Positions 1 through 8,938 of a stretch of DNA of 64,000 bases are shown one piece after another. The number at the start of each line of letters is the position of its first letter. Position 1 is the first letter of the stretch. Position numbers and translations under genes: made by a program. Below the pieces are notes generated by a model. The model did not search any database. It was not told the origin of the DNA and saw only the letters and a list, made by a program, of their open reading frames with translations. Source of the DNA: Bradyrhizobium sp. SSBR45G (lineage in GTDB: Bacteria; Pseudomonadota; Alphaproteobacteria; Rhizobiales; Xanthobacteraceae); assembly GCF_030159255.1 (NCBI RefSeq), contig NZ_BSCT01000012.1, positions 1-64,000 on the forward strand. Reading direction: 5' to 3'.

Positions 1-142
1 CCATGTTGGAATCACAACTGATTCTTCGCCGCAAGTCTATTTTAGCGCCTATGGGGTCAAGCCCGGGACGACGCCGATTGTGTGGTTCGGCCGTTCCACC
101 CCACGCGCACCGTTCCGCAACCGACAACGCTCCTCTCAGGAT

Positions 143-538
143 TCAGTCCTCGACGCGCAGCTCGTTGCCGTGAACGTACCAGTCGGCGCGGGACGCCCAA
201 TGCACGTGGCGGTCGGGTGCGGCGCCGAGCGGCTGATCGAAGCTGCCGGCCGGCACGATCGCCTCGCGGCCGCTGCGGGTCAGATGCGGCATCGGACTGC
301 CGCAGCGGGAGCAGAAGGCCGTGGCGAAGCTGCGCGCCTGCGGCAGGTCGAAGCGCGTCACGCGCGCCTCGCCGCGCAGCCAGCGCAGCGCTGCAGCATC
401 GACGATGACCTCACAGGAATGCGCCGTGCCGCTGGCCTTGCGACAGCGCGAGCAATGGCAGTTGAGAAATCTGTCGAACGGTGCGTCGACCTCGAAGGCC
501 ACCTCGCCGCACAGACAGCTGCCGCGGAATACGGTCAT
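143..538 (-). CDS. GFA (CENP-V/GFA domain) family protein
   Basis: A 131-residue protein of the glutathione-dependent formaldehyde-activating enzyme (GFA) superfamily, a small zinc-binding beta fold. The cysteine pattern is clear: C8-x-C10 near the N-terminus, then C27-x-C29-x2-C32, then a late F-C-S-R-C-G-S motif with the spacing typical of the family. The length is that of the single-domain members. Most such proteins have no proven formaldehyde or glutathione activity, so the name describes the fold only. It is a single gene with no obvious operon partner. The first 142 bases of the window hold nothing I can call. Confidence 0.85.
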   Translation of the reverse strand: MTVFRGSCLCGEVAFEVDAPFDRFLNCHCSRCRKASGTAHSCEVIVDAAALRWLRGEARVTRFDLPQARSFATAFCSRCGSPMPHLTRSGREAIVPAGSFDQPLGAAPDRHVHWASRADWYVHGNELRVED

Positions 539-751
539 GTCCTTCTCCTGAAATCGTTGAACTGATGAGCAGCCTTTGCCGCGTCACACTCTCTGAGCGA
601 GTCAAGCAAATACATGAATTTGGAACTGCCTCAGCGGGCAGCCGCATCCCGCTATTGCATGGCTCCTGGGCGATTCCGTCACTTTGAGGACATGTTTGGA
701 CGTTGATTGGCGCGCGGCAGGGGGATTTCACAGCGTACAGGAGTCCTCCTT

Positions 752-1327
752 ATGTATCGCGTAGTTACTATCGTCGTCGCATTGCTCGCTCTGTCGGTTC
801 AGGCCCAGGCCCGTCCACGTCATCATCATCATAATCATCATCATCACTATTCGTACCGCCACCACTCCGTCATGAATGCAATGGCCTCGATCCCAGGCGA
901 AGGGCGTGTCGTCGGTGGCCGTCCGTCGGGATGTCCGCACGCGTTCTGCGGCTGCGAGGCGTCGCTCTACACCTTCGGCCGCGTGGTTCCCGAATTGAAT
1001 CTCGCATCGAACTGGCGCCGTTTTCCGCGTACCGCTCCCGCACCGGGAATGGCGGCGGTCCGCTCCGGTCATGTCATGATCCTGCAGCAGCAGGTGGCCG
1101 GCAACATCTGGTATGTGCATGACGGCAATTCCGGCGGTCACGTCACCCGCGAGCATCCGCGCTCGATCGCCGGCTACACCATCGTGAACCCGACTGGCGG
1201 TTCGTCGATGTTCGGCGCGGCGTCTCGTCCGACGCGCGAGGCTCGTGCGCCGGCCTATCAGCGGATGGCCCGCAACACCGGGTTGTCGAACTGGATGACC
1301 AGCGCGACGCCGATGTCGTTCAACTAG
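752..1327 (+). CDS. His-rich secreted protein, possible cysteine-peptidase/amidase fold
   Basis: A 191-residue exported protein. I chose ATG 752 because an AGGAG lies 8-13 bases upstream and it begins a clean signal peptide (residues 1-20, cleavage after AQA). Directly after cleavage comes a histidine run (about residues 24-38), likely metal-binding. The body has C61, C66 and C68 in G-C-P-H-A-F-C-G-C, then S-G-H107-V-M-I-L, then H-D124-G-N126, then a G-Y-T-I-V-N-P ending. This order (Cys near the start of the domain, a buried HV strand, a GN motif, a terminal strand ending in P) resembles small NlpC/CHAP-like peptidases of the TIGR02594 type. That assignment is inferred from pattern only. It is a single gene flanked by genes on the other strand. 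Confidence 0.75.
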   Translation: MYRVVTIVVALLALSVQAQARPRHHHHNHHHHYSYRHHSVMNAMASIPGEGRVVGGRPSGCPHAFCGCEASLYTFGRVVPELNLASNWRRFPRTAPAPGMAAVRSGHVMILQQQVAGNIWYVHDGNSGGHVTREHPRSIAGYTIVNPTGGSSMFGAASRPTREARAPAYQRMARNTGLSNWMTSATPMSFN

Positions 1328-1531
1328 GCCGGGCTGACGGCAAGCCTCGTCACTGCGATGGCCTTGCCGCTAGCGGGGCGGATTGCATCGGGTGATGCAA
1401 TCCGCGTCAGGGGCACACGCCTCTCAACGCATATCTTCTCGCGGCGCGAGCGATACTCGTCGCCGCCCGCGACGCGCGGCGAGCGCAGCGCGTCTGGGCC
1501 GCAAGCCGGCGCGATGTGATGCTGCAACGAG

Positions 1532-3154
1532 CTATCCCTTCACGAATTGCCGGTAGTCCGGCTCGCGGTGGAACCAGAACTCGTAGCCGCTGACGTTCTT
1601 CTGCATCGCGACGTCGTGGATCGGCTGGTTGAGCGGCACCACCGGGACCTCGCGCATGCACAGCGCCAGGAACGCCTTCACCGTCGCCTCATACTCCGCC
1701 GCATCTGTCGTGAAGCGCGCCTTGTCGATCAGCGCGTCCATGTCCTTGCTCTGGTAGGACGAGATGTTGAAGATCGAGTTGCGGCCGTGGAAATTCCAAT
1801 AGAAGTAGTATTCGGGATAATCGAGCCAGCCGCTGAAACGATTGAGCGCCATCGGCAGCTCCTTCTTGTTCAGCGTCGTGCGCCAGTTCGCGCCGGGGAT
1901 CTTGTCGATGCCCGCCTTGATGCCGATCTTGGCGAGGCTCTCCTGGATCAGGATCGCGGTGGGCTCGCCGACTGTCGCCGTGCCGGCGTCGAGCGACAAG
2001 GTCGTCTCCAGGCCGGCTTCGAAGCCGGCCTCCTTCATCAGCGCCTTGGCCTTGTCGAGATCGGTCACGTAGGGGAACGGCTGCGGCCATACCGGCTTCG
2101 TCACGTCGGCGGCGCCGCCATACATCGGCACGGCGCGGCCGAAGAACGCGCTCGACTGGATCTGCTCATACGGCATCGCCCAGGCGATCGCCTGGCGCAG
2201 CTTGACATTGTCGAACGGCGGCTTGGCGGTGTTGAGCGCGACGTACCATAGCGCGTTGGGGATCGGCACGCCCGTGACCTTGACCTTGCCCTCCTTGATC
2301 AGCTGGTCGAAATCGCGCGGCGCAAAGCCGCTGGAGAGATCCGCATCGCCGCGCTCGAGCATGGCGCGGCGCGTGCCGGCCGAGGGAATGTCGCGCGCGA
2401 TCACGCGCTTGATCTTCGGCAGCGGGCCGCATTTCCAATTGTCGAACCGGCTCAGGATGGTCTCGGTGCCCGGCTTCCAGCTCTCGACCTTGTAGGCGCC
2501 GCCGCCGGCCTCGTTGTTCTTCAGCCAGGCCAGCGCCCACGGATCCTCGGCCGTCGCATTCTTCCTGGCGAGCTCCGAATTGATGACGAAGGGCACCACG
2601 ACCGCGACGTTGAACAGCAGCATCTTGTCCTTGCGGATGTAGTCGATGCGGAAGGTGTGGTCGTCGACGGCGGTGAACTGCTCGGGTTTCTCCAGCGAGC
2701 CCGCCGACATCTGGAAGGTCGGGAAGCCGCCGACCGAGACGGCGCGGTCGAACGACCATTTGACGTCCCTCGCCGTCACCGGCGTGCCGTCATGGAAGGT
2801 CGCGTCCTTGCGCAGCTTGAAGGTGCAGGACATCCCGTCGGCCGCGACCTCCCAGCTCTCGGCGAGCTCCGGCGCCAGCGCGCTGCGGTCATAGGACGTG
2901 GTGCCGTCGGGCAAGGTCTTCGCCGTATAGCTCAGCAGCCGGTCGTAGCAGTTCCAGGACAGCCCGTTGACGGTCTGGTTCGAGCCCACGCCCTGCATGT
3001 CCAGCGAGTTCGGCCCGAGCTCCTGCACCACCAGCAGCGTTTCGGCGCGCCCCTGCGACCACGCGGTGCCAGGGGTCAGTGCGGTCATTCCGGCGGCGCC
3101 CAATCCTCCGAGCAGGACGTTGCGGCGTGTGACATCGAACTGCGAGCTGCTCAT
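1532..3154 (-). CDS. ABC transporter substrate-binding protein, family 5 (peptide/opine type)
   Basis: A 540-residue periplasmic solute-binding protein of the extracellular family 5 (DppA/OppA-like) type. The N-terminus has a twin-arginine signal, T-R-R-N-V-L-L-G-G, followed by a hydrophobic stretch ending in A-W-S-Q-G, so export is probably by Tat. Family hallmarks include L-A-E-S-W-E-V near residue 100, F-H-D-G-T-P-V-T-A-R-D-V-K-W-S, and L-R-Q-A-I-A-W-A-M. These proteins bind oligopeptides, opines or glycosides. No permease or ATPase genes lie beside it, so its transporter must be elsewhere or it is an orphan. A G-rich Shine-Dalgarno sequence precedes ATG 3154. It is divergent from the SDR gene at 3305. 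Confidence 0.9.
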   Translation of the reverse strand: MSSSQFDVTRRNVLLGGLGAAGMTALTPGTAWSQGRAETLLVVQELGPNSLDMQGVGSNQTVNGLSWNCYDRLLSYTAKTLPDGTTSYDRSALAPELAESWEVAADGMSCTFKLRKDATFHDGTPVTARDVKWSFDRAVSVGGFPTFQMSAGSLEKPEQFTAVDDHTFRIDYIRKDKMLLFNVAVVVPFVINSELARKNATAEDPWALAWLKNNEAGGGAYKVESWKPGTETILSRFDNWKCGPLPKIKRVIARDIPSAGTRRAMLERGDADLSSGFAPRDFDQLIKEGKVKVTGVPIPNALWYVALNTAKPPFDNVKLRQAIAWAMPYEQIQSSAFFGRAVPMYGGAADVTKPVWPQPFPYVTDLDKAKALMKEAGFEAGLETTLSLDAGTATVGEPTAILIQESLAKIGIKAGIDKIPGANWRTTLNKKELPMALNRFSGWLDYPEYYFYWNFHGRNSIFNISSYQSKDMDALIDKARFTTDAAEYEATVKAFLALCMREVPVVPLNQPIHDVAMQKNVSGYEFWFHREPDYRQFVKG

Positions 3155-3304
3155 TGGGGCCCCCCTGTGGAATGATACGATTGCCGTGACCGAGGCAAGG
3201 CGCGTGCCAGCGCGCCCGCACGTCGAATTGTTCTGAACGTCCCGACATCGCCGGCCGGCGTTTGCTAGGCTGGTCGCAAATCACGCAGGGCGAGGAGACG
3301 GGCG

Positions 3305-4033
3305 ATGGCGAGGGAACTGGACGGCAAGGTGGCCGCCGTGACCGGCGCGGCCTCCGGCATCGGGCTCGCCAGCAGCGAAGCGATGCTGGCGGCCGGCGCG
3401 CGCGTCGTCATGATCGATCGCGACGCCGCCGCCCTGGGCGCGCTGCGCGAAAAACATGGCGAGGCGGCGATCCCCGTGGTCATCGACCTGCTCGATGCCC
3501 AGGACTGCGCCACCCTGATGCCGCGCGTCCTCGACGCCGCCGGCCGGCTCGACATCCTCCATGCCAATGCCGGCAGCTATCTCGGCGGTGACCTCGTCGA
3601 CACCAATGGCGAGGCGATCGACCGCATGCTGACCCTCAATGTCAACGTCGTGATGAAGAACGTGCGCGACGCGCTGCCGCACATGATCGAACGCGGGGCG
3701 GGCGACATCATCGTCACCAGCTCGCTCGCCGCGCATTTCCCGACGCCGTGGGAGCCGGTCTATGCCTCCTCGAAATGGGCGATCGACTGCTTCGTGCAGA
3801 CGGTGCGGCGCCAGGTGTTCAAGCACGGCATCCGCGTCGGCGCGATCTCGCCCGGCCCGGTGGTGACCGCACTGATCGCCGACTGGCCGGCCGAGAAGCT
3901 GAAGCAGGCCCGCGAGTCCGGCAGCCTGCTGGAGCCCGCGGAGGTCGCCAACGTCGTGATGTTCATGCTGACCCGTCCGCGCGGCATGACCATCCGCGAC
4001 GTCGTGATGCTGCCGACGAATTTCGATCTGTAG
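3305..4033 (+). CDS. SDR family oxidoreductase (ribitol-dehydrogenase-like)
   Basis: A 242-residue classical short-chain dehydrogenase/reductase. The nucleotide-binding motif T-G-A-A-S-G-I-G is at residues 13-20, an N-A-G motif follows in H-A-N-A-G, the catalytic serine lies in V-T-S-S-L-A, and the catalytic Y153-x3-K157 is in Y-A-S-S-K. The acidic residue after the second beta strand (M-I-D-R-D) favours NAD over NADP. The unusual C-terminus (R-P-R-G-M-T-I-R-D-V-V-M-L-P) and overall shape recall the ribitol 2-dehydrogenase subgroup. The substrate is an inference and no kinase or transporter sits beside it. A GGAG ribosome-binding site precedes ATG 3305. Confidence 0.88.
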   Translation: MARELDGKVAAVTGAASGIGLASSEAMLAAGARVVMIDRDAAALGALREKHGEAAIPVVIDLLDAQDCATLMPRVLDAAGRLDILHANAGSYLGGDLVDTNGEAIDRMLTLNVNVVMKNVRDALPHMIERGAGDIIVTSSLAAHFPTPWEPVYASSKWAIDCFVQTVRRQVFKHGIRVGAISPGPVVTALIADWPAEKLKQARESGSLLEPAEVANVVMFMLTRPRGMTIRDVVMLPTNFDL

Positions 4034-4072
4034 GGCGTCTTACGAGCGGGGAGCCACTTGGATGACAATAAC

Positions 4073-4088
4073 TCCGTATAACTACGGA
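4073..4088. promoter_or_regulatory. Small inverted repeat upstream of the chemoreceptor gene
   Basis: TCCGTA and TACGGA face each other across a 4-base spacer, in a markedly AT-rich stretch (4069-4125) about 70-85 bases before the chemoreceptor start. The AT-richness suggests the promoter is here. The repeat could be a regulator site, but six-base arms are weak evidence. Confidence 0.25.
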
Positions 4089-4157
4089 AATTGAATTAAG
4101 CACAACTTTAATCATAGGAAACCTAGCGTCCCGGGTGCCTTAGCCTGGGATTCAACG

Positions 4158-6233
4158 ATGAAGATTGGCCGCCTCTTTGCGATCTCGATGCTCTCGGTGA
4201 CGGCACTGGCCGTTCTTCCCGCCGCCCAGGTCGTCATCGAGCAGGTCGGGGCGGTCCGCGACAAGGCCGAGGCGATCAAGACCGTCGAGGCGTTCGGCGC
4301 GGTGCTGCTGTTCGCGCAGGACGTCGTCGGCCACCGTGCCCCCTACATCACGCCGATATTCCAGGAAGGTCCGGCAACCGCCGCGCAGCTCGAAGGCATA
4401 CGCAAGATCAGGCAGTCGTCCGAGGCGTCCTTCGCCAGGGCGCGCGCGCAGCTGGCGAACGTGTCCGACAGCGAGGCGATCACGCGCAGCCTGGAGCAGG
4501 CGTCGTCCAAGCTGTCCGAGATTCTTGCCAAGGTGGACCCCGCGCTGACGGCGCCGCTGAGCGCGCGCGACCCGGCGGCGATCAAGAGCTTTCTCCCCGG
4601 GGTCACCCAGGTGGCGCTTGCGATCGAGCCGATCCTGAACCGTCTGCAGAACCGCATTGCCAATGCCGACGCGTCGCTAACGACGCTGCTCGACGTCGCC
4701 CGCACCGCGCAGGACCTGCGCGTGACCGCCGGCGGTCGGGCCGCCGCGCTGTCGCCGGCGCTCAGCGCCCGCCGCGCCGTGGCGCCGGCCGAGAAGGCGG
4801 CGATGGATCGCGCCCAGGGCCGCACCGAGGTCGATCGTGAGCGCCTGGAGGCCGGCATCGACCAGCTCGGCAATCCGGAGCGCCTGCTCACGGCGTTCAA
4901 GGAGGCCCGCGAGGCCTATTTCGGACGCGCCGTTCCGATCGTCGACAAGGACATCGCGGCCGGCATGGGCGACCTCAACTATTCCCTGAATGCGGATCAG
5001 CTCGCGGAGGCGGTGGTCCCCGCCGTGCAGAAGTTCTTCGTGGTCCGCGATGCCGCGATCGCCGAGGCGCGCGACAGCGCCGTCGCCGCGCGCGACACGG
5101 CCTATCGGATGCTTGCGCTGGCGATGGTCGTGGTCGCCGCGCTGGCCGGCATTCTCGTGCTGGTCACGATGCTGCTGCGCCGCCGCGTCATCAACCCGAT
5201 CGTGCAGATGACCGGACTGATCGGCCAGATGGCGGCCGGCAACGACGACGTCGTTGTTCCCACCAGTGATCGCGACGACGAGATCGCCGCGATGGCCGGC
5301 TCGCTGCAGACCTTCAAGGAAGCGCTGCTGGAGAAGAAGCGCGCCGAGCAGGCGGCTGCGGCGGACGCGCAGGCCAAGATCGAGCGCGGCCAGCGCGTCG
5401 AGCGCTTCACGCGCGAATTCGAGACCGCGATCGGCGAGGTCGTCAGCGTCGTGTCGTCGGCGTCGGCCGATCTGGAGCGCTCGGCCTCATCGCTGACGAC
5501 GACGGCCGGCCGCTCGCTGGAGCTCGCCACCGTGGTCACATCGGCCTCCGAGGAAGCCTCGACCAACGTGCATTCGGTGGCCGCCGCCGCGGAGCAGATG
5601 AGCTCCTCGGTCAACGAGATCAGCCGCCAGGTGCAGGATTCCGCGCGCATCGCCAACGAGGCGCTGGCGCAGGCGCGCAAGACCAACGACAACGTCGCCG
5701 AGCTCGCCAAGGCCGCTGCGCGGATCGGCGATGTCGTCGAGCTGATCAATGCGATCGCGGGACAGACCAACCTGCTCGCGCTCAACGCCACCATCGAGGC
5801 CGCGCGCGCCGGCGAGGCCGGCCGCGGCTTCGCGGTGGTCGCCTCGGAGGTCAAGGCGCTGGCCGAGCAGACCGCGAAGGCGACCGGCGAGATCGGCCAG
5901 CAGATCGGCGGCATCCAGGCGGCGACCCAGGAGTCGGTCGGCTCGATCAAGGAGATCGGCGAGACCATCGCCCGGATGTCGGAGATCGCCTCCGCGATCG
6001 CTTCCGCCGTCGAGGAGCAGAGCTCGGCGACGCGCGAGATCTCGCGCAACGTCCAGCAGGCGGCCCATGGCACCCAGCAGGTGTCGGCGAACATCGCCAG
6101 CGTCCGGCATGGCGCCGACGAGACCGGCTCGGCCTCGTCGCAGGTGCTGTCCGCCGCGAAGTCGCTGTCCGGCCAAAGCAGCCGCCTCCGCGACGAAGTC
6201 AGCCGCTTCCTGAACTCGGTGCGGGCGGCGTGA
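4158..6233 (+). CDS. Methyl-accepting chemotaxis protein
   Basis: A 691-residue transmembrane chemoreceptor. An N-terminal membrane segment (about residues 5-25) is followed by a long, mostly helical periplasmic domain of about 290 residues, a second membrane segment near residues 317-340, and then a HAMP linker (N-P-I-V-Q-M-T onward). A long cytoplasmic coiled coil ends in the highly conserved signalling tip (N-L-L-A-L-N-A-T-I-E-A-A-R-A-G-E-A-G-R-G-F-A-V-V) near residues 535-560. It would signal to CheW/CheA and be methylated by CheR. No C-terminal pentapeptide tether is visible, as the protein ends R-F-L-N-S-V-R-A-A. No other chemotaxis gene is adjacent. The ligand is unknown. Confidence 0.95.
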   Translation: MKIGRLFAISMLSVTALAVLPAAQVVIEQVGAVRDKAEAIKTVEAFGAVLLFAQDVVGHRAPYITPIFQEGPATAAQLEGIRKIRQSSEASFARARAQLANVSDSEAITRSLEQASSKLSEILAKVDPALTAPLSARDPAAIKSFLPGVTQVALAIEPILNRLQNRIANADASLTTLLDVARTAQDLRVTAGGRAAALSPALSARRAVAPAEKAAMDRAQGRTEVDRERLEAGIDQLGNPERLLTAFKEAREAYFGRAVPIVDKDIAAGMGDLNYSLNADQLAEAVVPAVQKFFVVRDAAIAEARDSAVAARDTAYRMLALAMVVVAALAGILVLVTMLLRRRVINPIVQMTGLIGQMAAGNDDVVVPTSDRDDEIAAMAGSLQTFKEALLEKKRAEQAAAADAQAKIERGQRVERFTREFETAIGEVVSVVSSASADLERSASSLTTTAGRSLELATVVTSASEEASTNVHSVAAAAEQMSSSVNEISRQVQDSARIANEALAQARKTNDNVAELAKAAARIGDVVELINAIAGQTNLLALNATIEAARAGEAGRGFAVVASEVKALAEQTAKATGEIGQQIGGIQAATQESVGSIKEIGETIARMSEIASAIASAVEEQSSATREISRNVQQAAHGTQQVSANIASVRHGADETGSASSQVLSAAKSLSGQSSRLRDEVSRFLNSVRAA

Positions 6234-6328
6234 CCGCGCCTGAAGCGTCCTCCGGCCGTGAAGCTCGCGAGGGCGATTGACTTACAGGGCCATCCATCGC
6301 GACGCGAACGTTTGTCAATTAGTTACTC

Positions 6329-6358
6329 CGTCATGCCGGGACAAGCCCGGCCATGACG
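6329..6358. repeat. REP-like imperfect palindrome
   Basis: CGTCATGCCGGG (6329-6340) faces CCCGGCCATGACG (6346-6358) over a 5-base loop, with one bulged base. It lies between convergent genes (chemoreceptor and the 6437 gene). Similar GTCAT-CCGGG hairpins are common intergenic repeats in this bacterial group. It may also act as a bidirectional terminator. Confidence 0.6.
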
Positions 6359-6436
6359 ACGTGGAAAGAGATGAACTTAACACGCAGAGCGTCATATGCG
6401 ATCACTCTGCCGCTTGCGGGGCGCAACGAACTTCTC

Positions 6437-6997
6437 TTACTCCGGAACCGGCACATCGAACGTGTTGAGCGTGACCGACACCATGCAATAGACGCCGATC
6501 AGATAGGACAGCTCGGCGGCGCCATGCACGCCGAACTGGTCGACCGCGGCCTTGTAGGTCAGCTCCGGCAGCACGCCGCCATTGACCAGCGCCGAGGCGA
6601 AATCATAGGCGACGGCCTCGGGCCGCGTGAGATCGGCCGGCCGCTGGCCCGCGACGATGGTGGCGAGCTTGTCGTCGGACAGGCCGCGCTGCTCGGCGAC
6701 CAGCACATGCGCATAGAGCTCATAGGCGGAGCGGAAATGCGCGCCGGTGACCAGGATCGCGACCTCGCGCACGGTCGCCGGCAGCGACGGCTTGTCGACC
6801 ATCGCCTTCACCAGCTCCCACACCGGCTTGCCGAATTTCGGCTCGCGCAGCCACGGATTCCACGGCCCCAGCAGCGCGCCGTCGTCGCGGACGTTGATGA
6901 AGCCCTTGAAGCTCGCCTGGATGCCCTGCTTCATGTCGGCATAGAGCGGCTTCTGCTCGTCGCTCAACGCGTCCGGGCTGACGATGGGGAGGCGCAT
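6437..6997 (-). CDS. Carboxymuconolactone decarboxylase family protein
   Basis: A 186-residue protein of the carboxymuconolactone decarboxylase/AhpD-like helical fold. The family core is visible as L-P-A-T-V-R-E-V-A-I-L-V-T-G-A-H-F-R-S-A-Y-E-L-Y-A-H near residues 68-95, where the E...H positions match those of the family. The usual CxxC pair of peroxidatic AhpD proteins is absent, so a peroxidase function is unlikely. I chose ATG 6997 (M-R-L-P-I-V-S) because AGGAGA lies just upstream. A longer in-frame extension to 7066 lacks conservation signs. Substrate unknown. Confidence 0.85.
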   Translation of the reverse strand: MRLPIVSPDALSDEQKPLYADMKQGIQASFKGFINVRDDGALLGPWNPWLREPKFGKPVWELVKAMVDKPSLPATVREVAILVTGAHFRSAYELYAHVLVAEQRGLSDDKLATIVAGQRPADLTRPEAVAYDFASALVNGGVLPELTYKAAVDQFGVHGAAELSYLIGVYCMVSVTLNTFDVPVPE

Positions 6998-7182
6998 GAT
7001 GATCTCCTGTTGCAATGCCCCAGGCTGCCGGCCGCGGCGCAGCGGAGCAAGGGGTGGCCAAGTCACGATCAGGTGTCACGACGCGGGCAACGACGCCGGC
7101 GTTGATCAATCAGCAGGCAGATCGCGTCGCAGGTGGCGTGGACGACGCGGCTGCGATCGCGATGCCCACCGGCGCGACGGAA

Positions 7183-7500
7183 CTACGCGTCGTCCGGCGG
7201 AAGCGGCGCATTGCGGAGCGCCTCACGCAGGGCCACAAGCCGGTTGTTCAGGTTCATCATCTCCGCCGCGCGCTCCAGGTCGCGCCAGAAGCCGCCGCGC
7301 GGCGCAGTGAGATGCCCGAGGTCCATCAGCGCGTCGAGCGCAAGCCCGAGCTCGTTGTGCTCGAGATATTCGGCAAACGCCTCGTACAGTTTCGCGCAGG
7401 CCTGCACGTGCCGAAGCGGCGGCGCCGGCAGCGCCGCCTGGGCGCGTCCGAGCAGGGCTCTGACCGCTATCCAATGTGCAGCCTGATCCGGAGTCACCAT
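7183..7500 (-). CDS. Hypothetical protein, 105 aa, helical
   Basis: I do not recognise this family with confidence. The 105-residue product is predicted to be all-helical, soluble and without cysteine, with acidic and leucine-rich stretches (Y-L-E-H-N-E-L-G-L-A-L-D-A-L-M-D-L-G). That central pattern vaguely recalls small immunity-type proteins, but there is no toxin gene beside it, so I would not press the comparison. Codon use matches its neighbours. The reading frame is open over its full length, with the next minus-strand gene starting 640 bases upstream at 8140. Confidence 0.55.
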   Translation of the reverse strand: MVTPDQAAHWIAVRALLGRAQAALPAPPLRHVQACAKLYEAFAEYLEHNELGLALDALMDLGHLTAPRGGFWRDLERAAEMMNLNNRLVALREALRNAPLPPDDA

Positions 7501-7558
7501 TGCGCTGCTCCAGCTGCGGTATGGTCCTTGGTCGCGGACTATAGCCTACGATTCGGGC

Positions 7559-8140
7559 TCAATCCTGTTGGGCTGCCATGCCCCGATCCGTGCTCCGTCG
7601 CTCCGCCGTCTCCCGGATCGCCGTCAGCATCCGCCGGCGAATGAGGCCGCTCGCCGGCCGGATCAGCAGCCAGTAGGGCAGGAACATCACGTAGGACATG
7701 CGGTCGGGACAATAGACCCGCGTCTCGGTGACGAGCCGGGTCATCTCGCCCTCCGGCTCGGCCATGAAGCCGAGCACCAGCTTCGGCGTGCGCGGTGCAT
7801 CGAAGGCAACGAACGCCTCCGGGCTCGCGATGGGCACGAGCCCGAAATCGTTGCGCCAGAACTGCCCGATCAGCCCGCCGACCATCGCGCGATCGCCGTC
7901 GCGGCCGAGCGGCGCAAAACTCTTCAGGCTGAACGGCTGCGGCGCCGGATGCCGTGACGGCGCCAGCCGATGCATCAGCCGCGCTGGCGTCTGGCGCACC
8001 GTCATCGCGGCATCCGAGAAGCGGTCGCGCGGCTCCCAGGTCTGGATGAGGTCGAGCAACGCGCCGGGCGGACAGCGCACCCGCGTCTCGTGCCGTTCGG
8101 AGAACTGATAGTCCGGCAGGAAGTGGTCGATCAGGGGCAT
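7559..8140 (-). CDS. Hypothetical protein, possible SRPBCC/DUF2867-like fold
   Basis: A 193-residue soluble protein without a signal peptide. It begins M-P-L-I-D-H-F-L-P-D-Y-Q-F-S-E-R-H and contains F-A-P-L-G-R-D-G-D-R, G-L-I-G-Q-F-W-R, and a terminal P-Y-W-L-L-I-R-P-A-S-G-L-I-R segment. The alternating strands, and the phrases V-R-C-P-P-G-A-L-L-D near the start and the closing Y-W-x4-P-x-S-G-x-I-R helix, resemble START/SRPBCC-type proteins annotated DUF2867-like. This is an inference from pattern and no ligand can be named. It is close to the 105-aa gene downstream (58 bases), so the two may be co-transcribed. Confidence 0.65.
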   Translation of the reverse strand: MPLIDHFLPDYQFSERHETRVRCPPGALLDLIQTWEPRDRFSDAAMTVRQTPARLMHRLAPSRHPAPQPFSLKSFAPLGRDGDRAMVGGLIGQFWRNDFGLVPIASPEAFVAFDAPRTPKLVLGFMAEPEGEMTRLVTETRVYCPDRMSYVMFLPYWLLIRPASGLIRRRMLTAIRETAERRSTDRGMAAQQD

Positions 8141-8251
8141 GGTGCACGATTTTCTGCGGGCAGCAGCAGACCGCGGGGATCAGTAGCCGCGGTCATCGGG
8201 CCGCACGGGGCTCCGGCTTGCCGATGTCGTTCGCCGGCCCATGGTCTGCGC

Positions 8252-8938
8252 CTATGGTTTGCAATCGGGCGTCATGGACTGCTCGATCTTCCATCGGCGA
8301 CCGTAGTGCACCTGGAGCGTCATGTCCCAGACGAATGCGATCGCAAAGGCGATCAGAACGGACAACCATGCGAGCCTCGGGCCTGCGTAGATGCAGGGCA
8401 ACAATATGACCAGGCACAGCAGCCAGATCTTGGCGCGCGCCCGCATATATCGGGGTCCATAGATCGGTCCCAGCTCACCGGCCGGATACAGCTTGCGGTC
8501 GAACCAGGGAAGCTTCGGCGTCTGGTCAAGCGCCTGCAGCACCAGGGCCACCATGGCGATCACGACGGCGAGGCCGATCCAATGGACGAGCGGAAGACCG
8601 AGCCAGGGAGTCAGCGGAAGATCAAGGCTCGTCAGGATCAACAGCCCTTGGATCAGAAGCAGCGACAGGCAACATCCGATCGACAGTCGCTGTCCCAATT
8701 CGTAGGACGGCTGCGCCTTGGCACCGGCGGAGACCGGCGGGTGGCGGCCGTTGGCATACAGAGACAGGACGAGCAGCGCAGCAATGATCGGCAGCAGGCA
8801 GATCTGCCAAAGCAGAGGCGTCTCCTGGCGTGCCACGAGCACCGCGCCGTGAATGAAGGCGACGCGCACGACTGCCGCCAGCACCATCAGGGCGACCATC
8901 CCTGCGCACAGCAGGGCAGTCCTGCGATCGATCATCAT
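8252..8938 (-). CDS. SdpI-like multi-pass membrane protein (DUF1648-related)
   Basis: A 228-residue integral membrane protein with about six hydrophobic segments: roughly residues 8-27, 43-60, 83-104, 117-138, 173-188 and 192-210. Its start codon overlaps the stop of the ArsR-type gene by four bases (ATGA at 8935-8938), so the two are translationally coupled. This regulator-membrane protein pairing is that of Bacillus SdpR/SdpI, where SdpI gives immunity to a killing factor and also sequesters the regulator. No toxin genes (sdpABC) are present here, so the function may be signal sensing alone. Similarity to SdpI is inferred from topology and context more than residues. Confidence 0.7.
   Translation of the reverse strand: MMIDRRTALLCAGMVALMVLAAVVRVAFIHGAVLVARQETPLLWQICLLPIIAALLVLSLYANGRHPPVSAGAKAQPSYELGQRLSIGCCLSLLLIQGLLILTSLDLPLTPWLGLPLVHWIGLAVVIAMVALVLQALDQTPKLPWFDRKLYPAGELGPIYGPRYMRARAKIWLLCLVILLPCIYAGPRLAWLSVLIAFAIAFVWDMTLQVHYGRRWKIEQSMTPDCKP

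Noticed and set aside
820..850. A CAT/CAC run that could be a simple-sequence repeat
   Set aside because: It encodes the histidine stretch right after the signal peptide of a real gene, and the codons alternate rather than forming a pure repeat.
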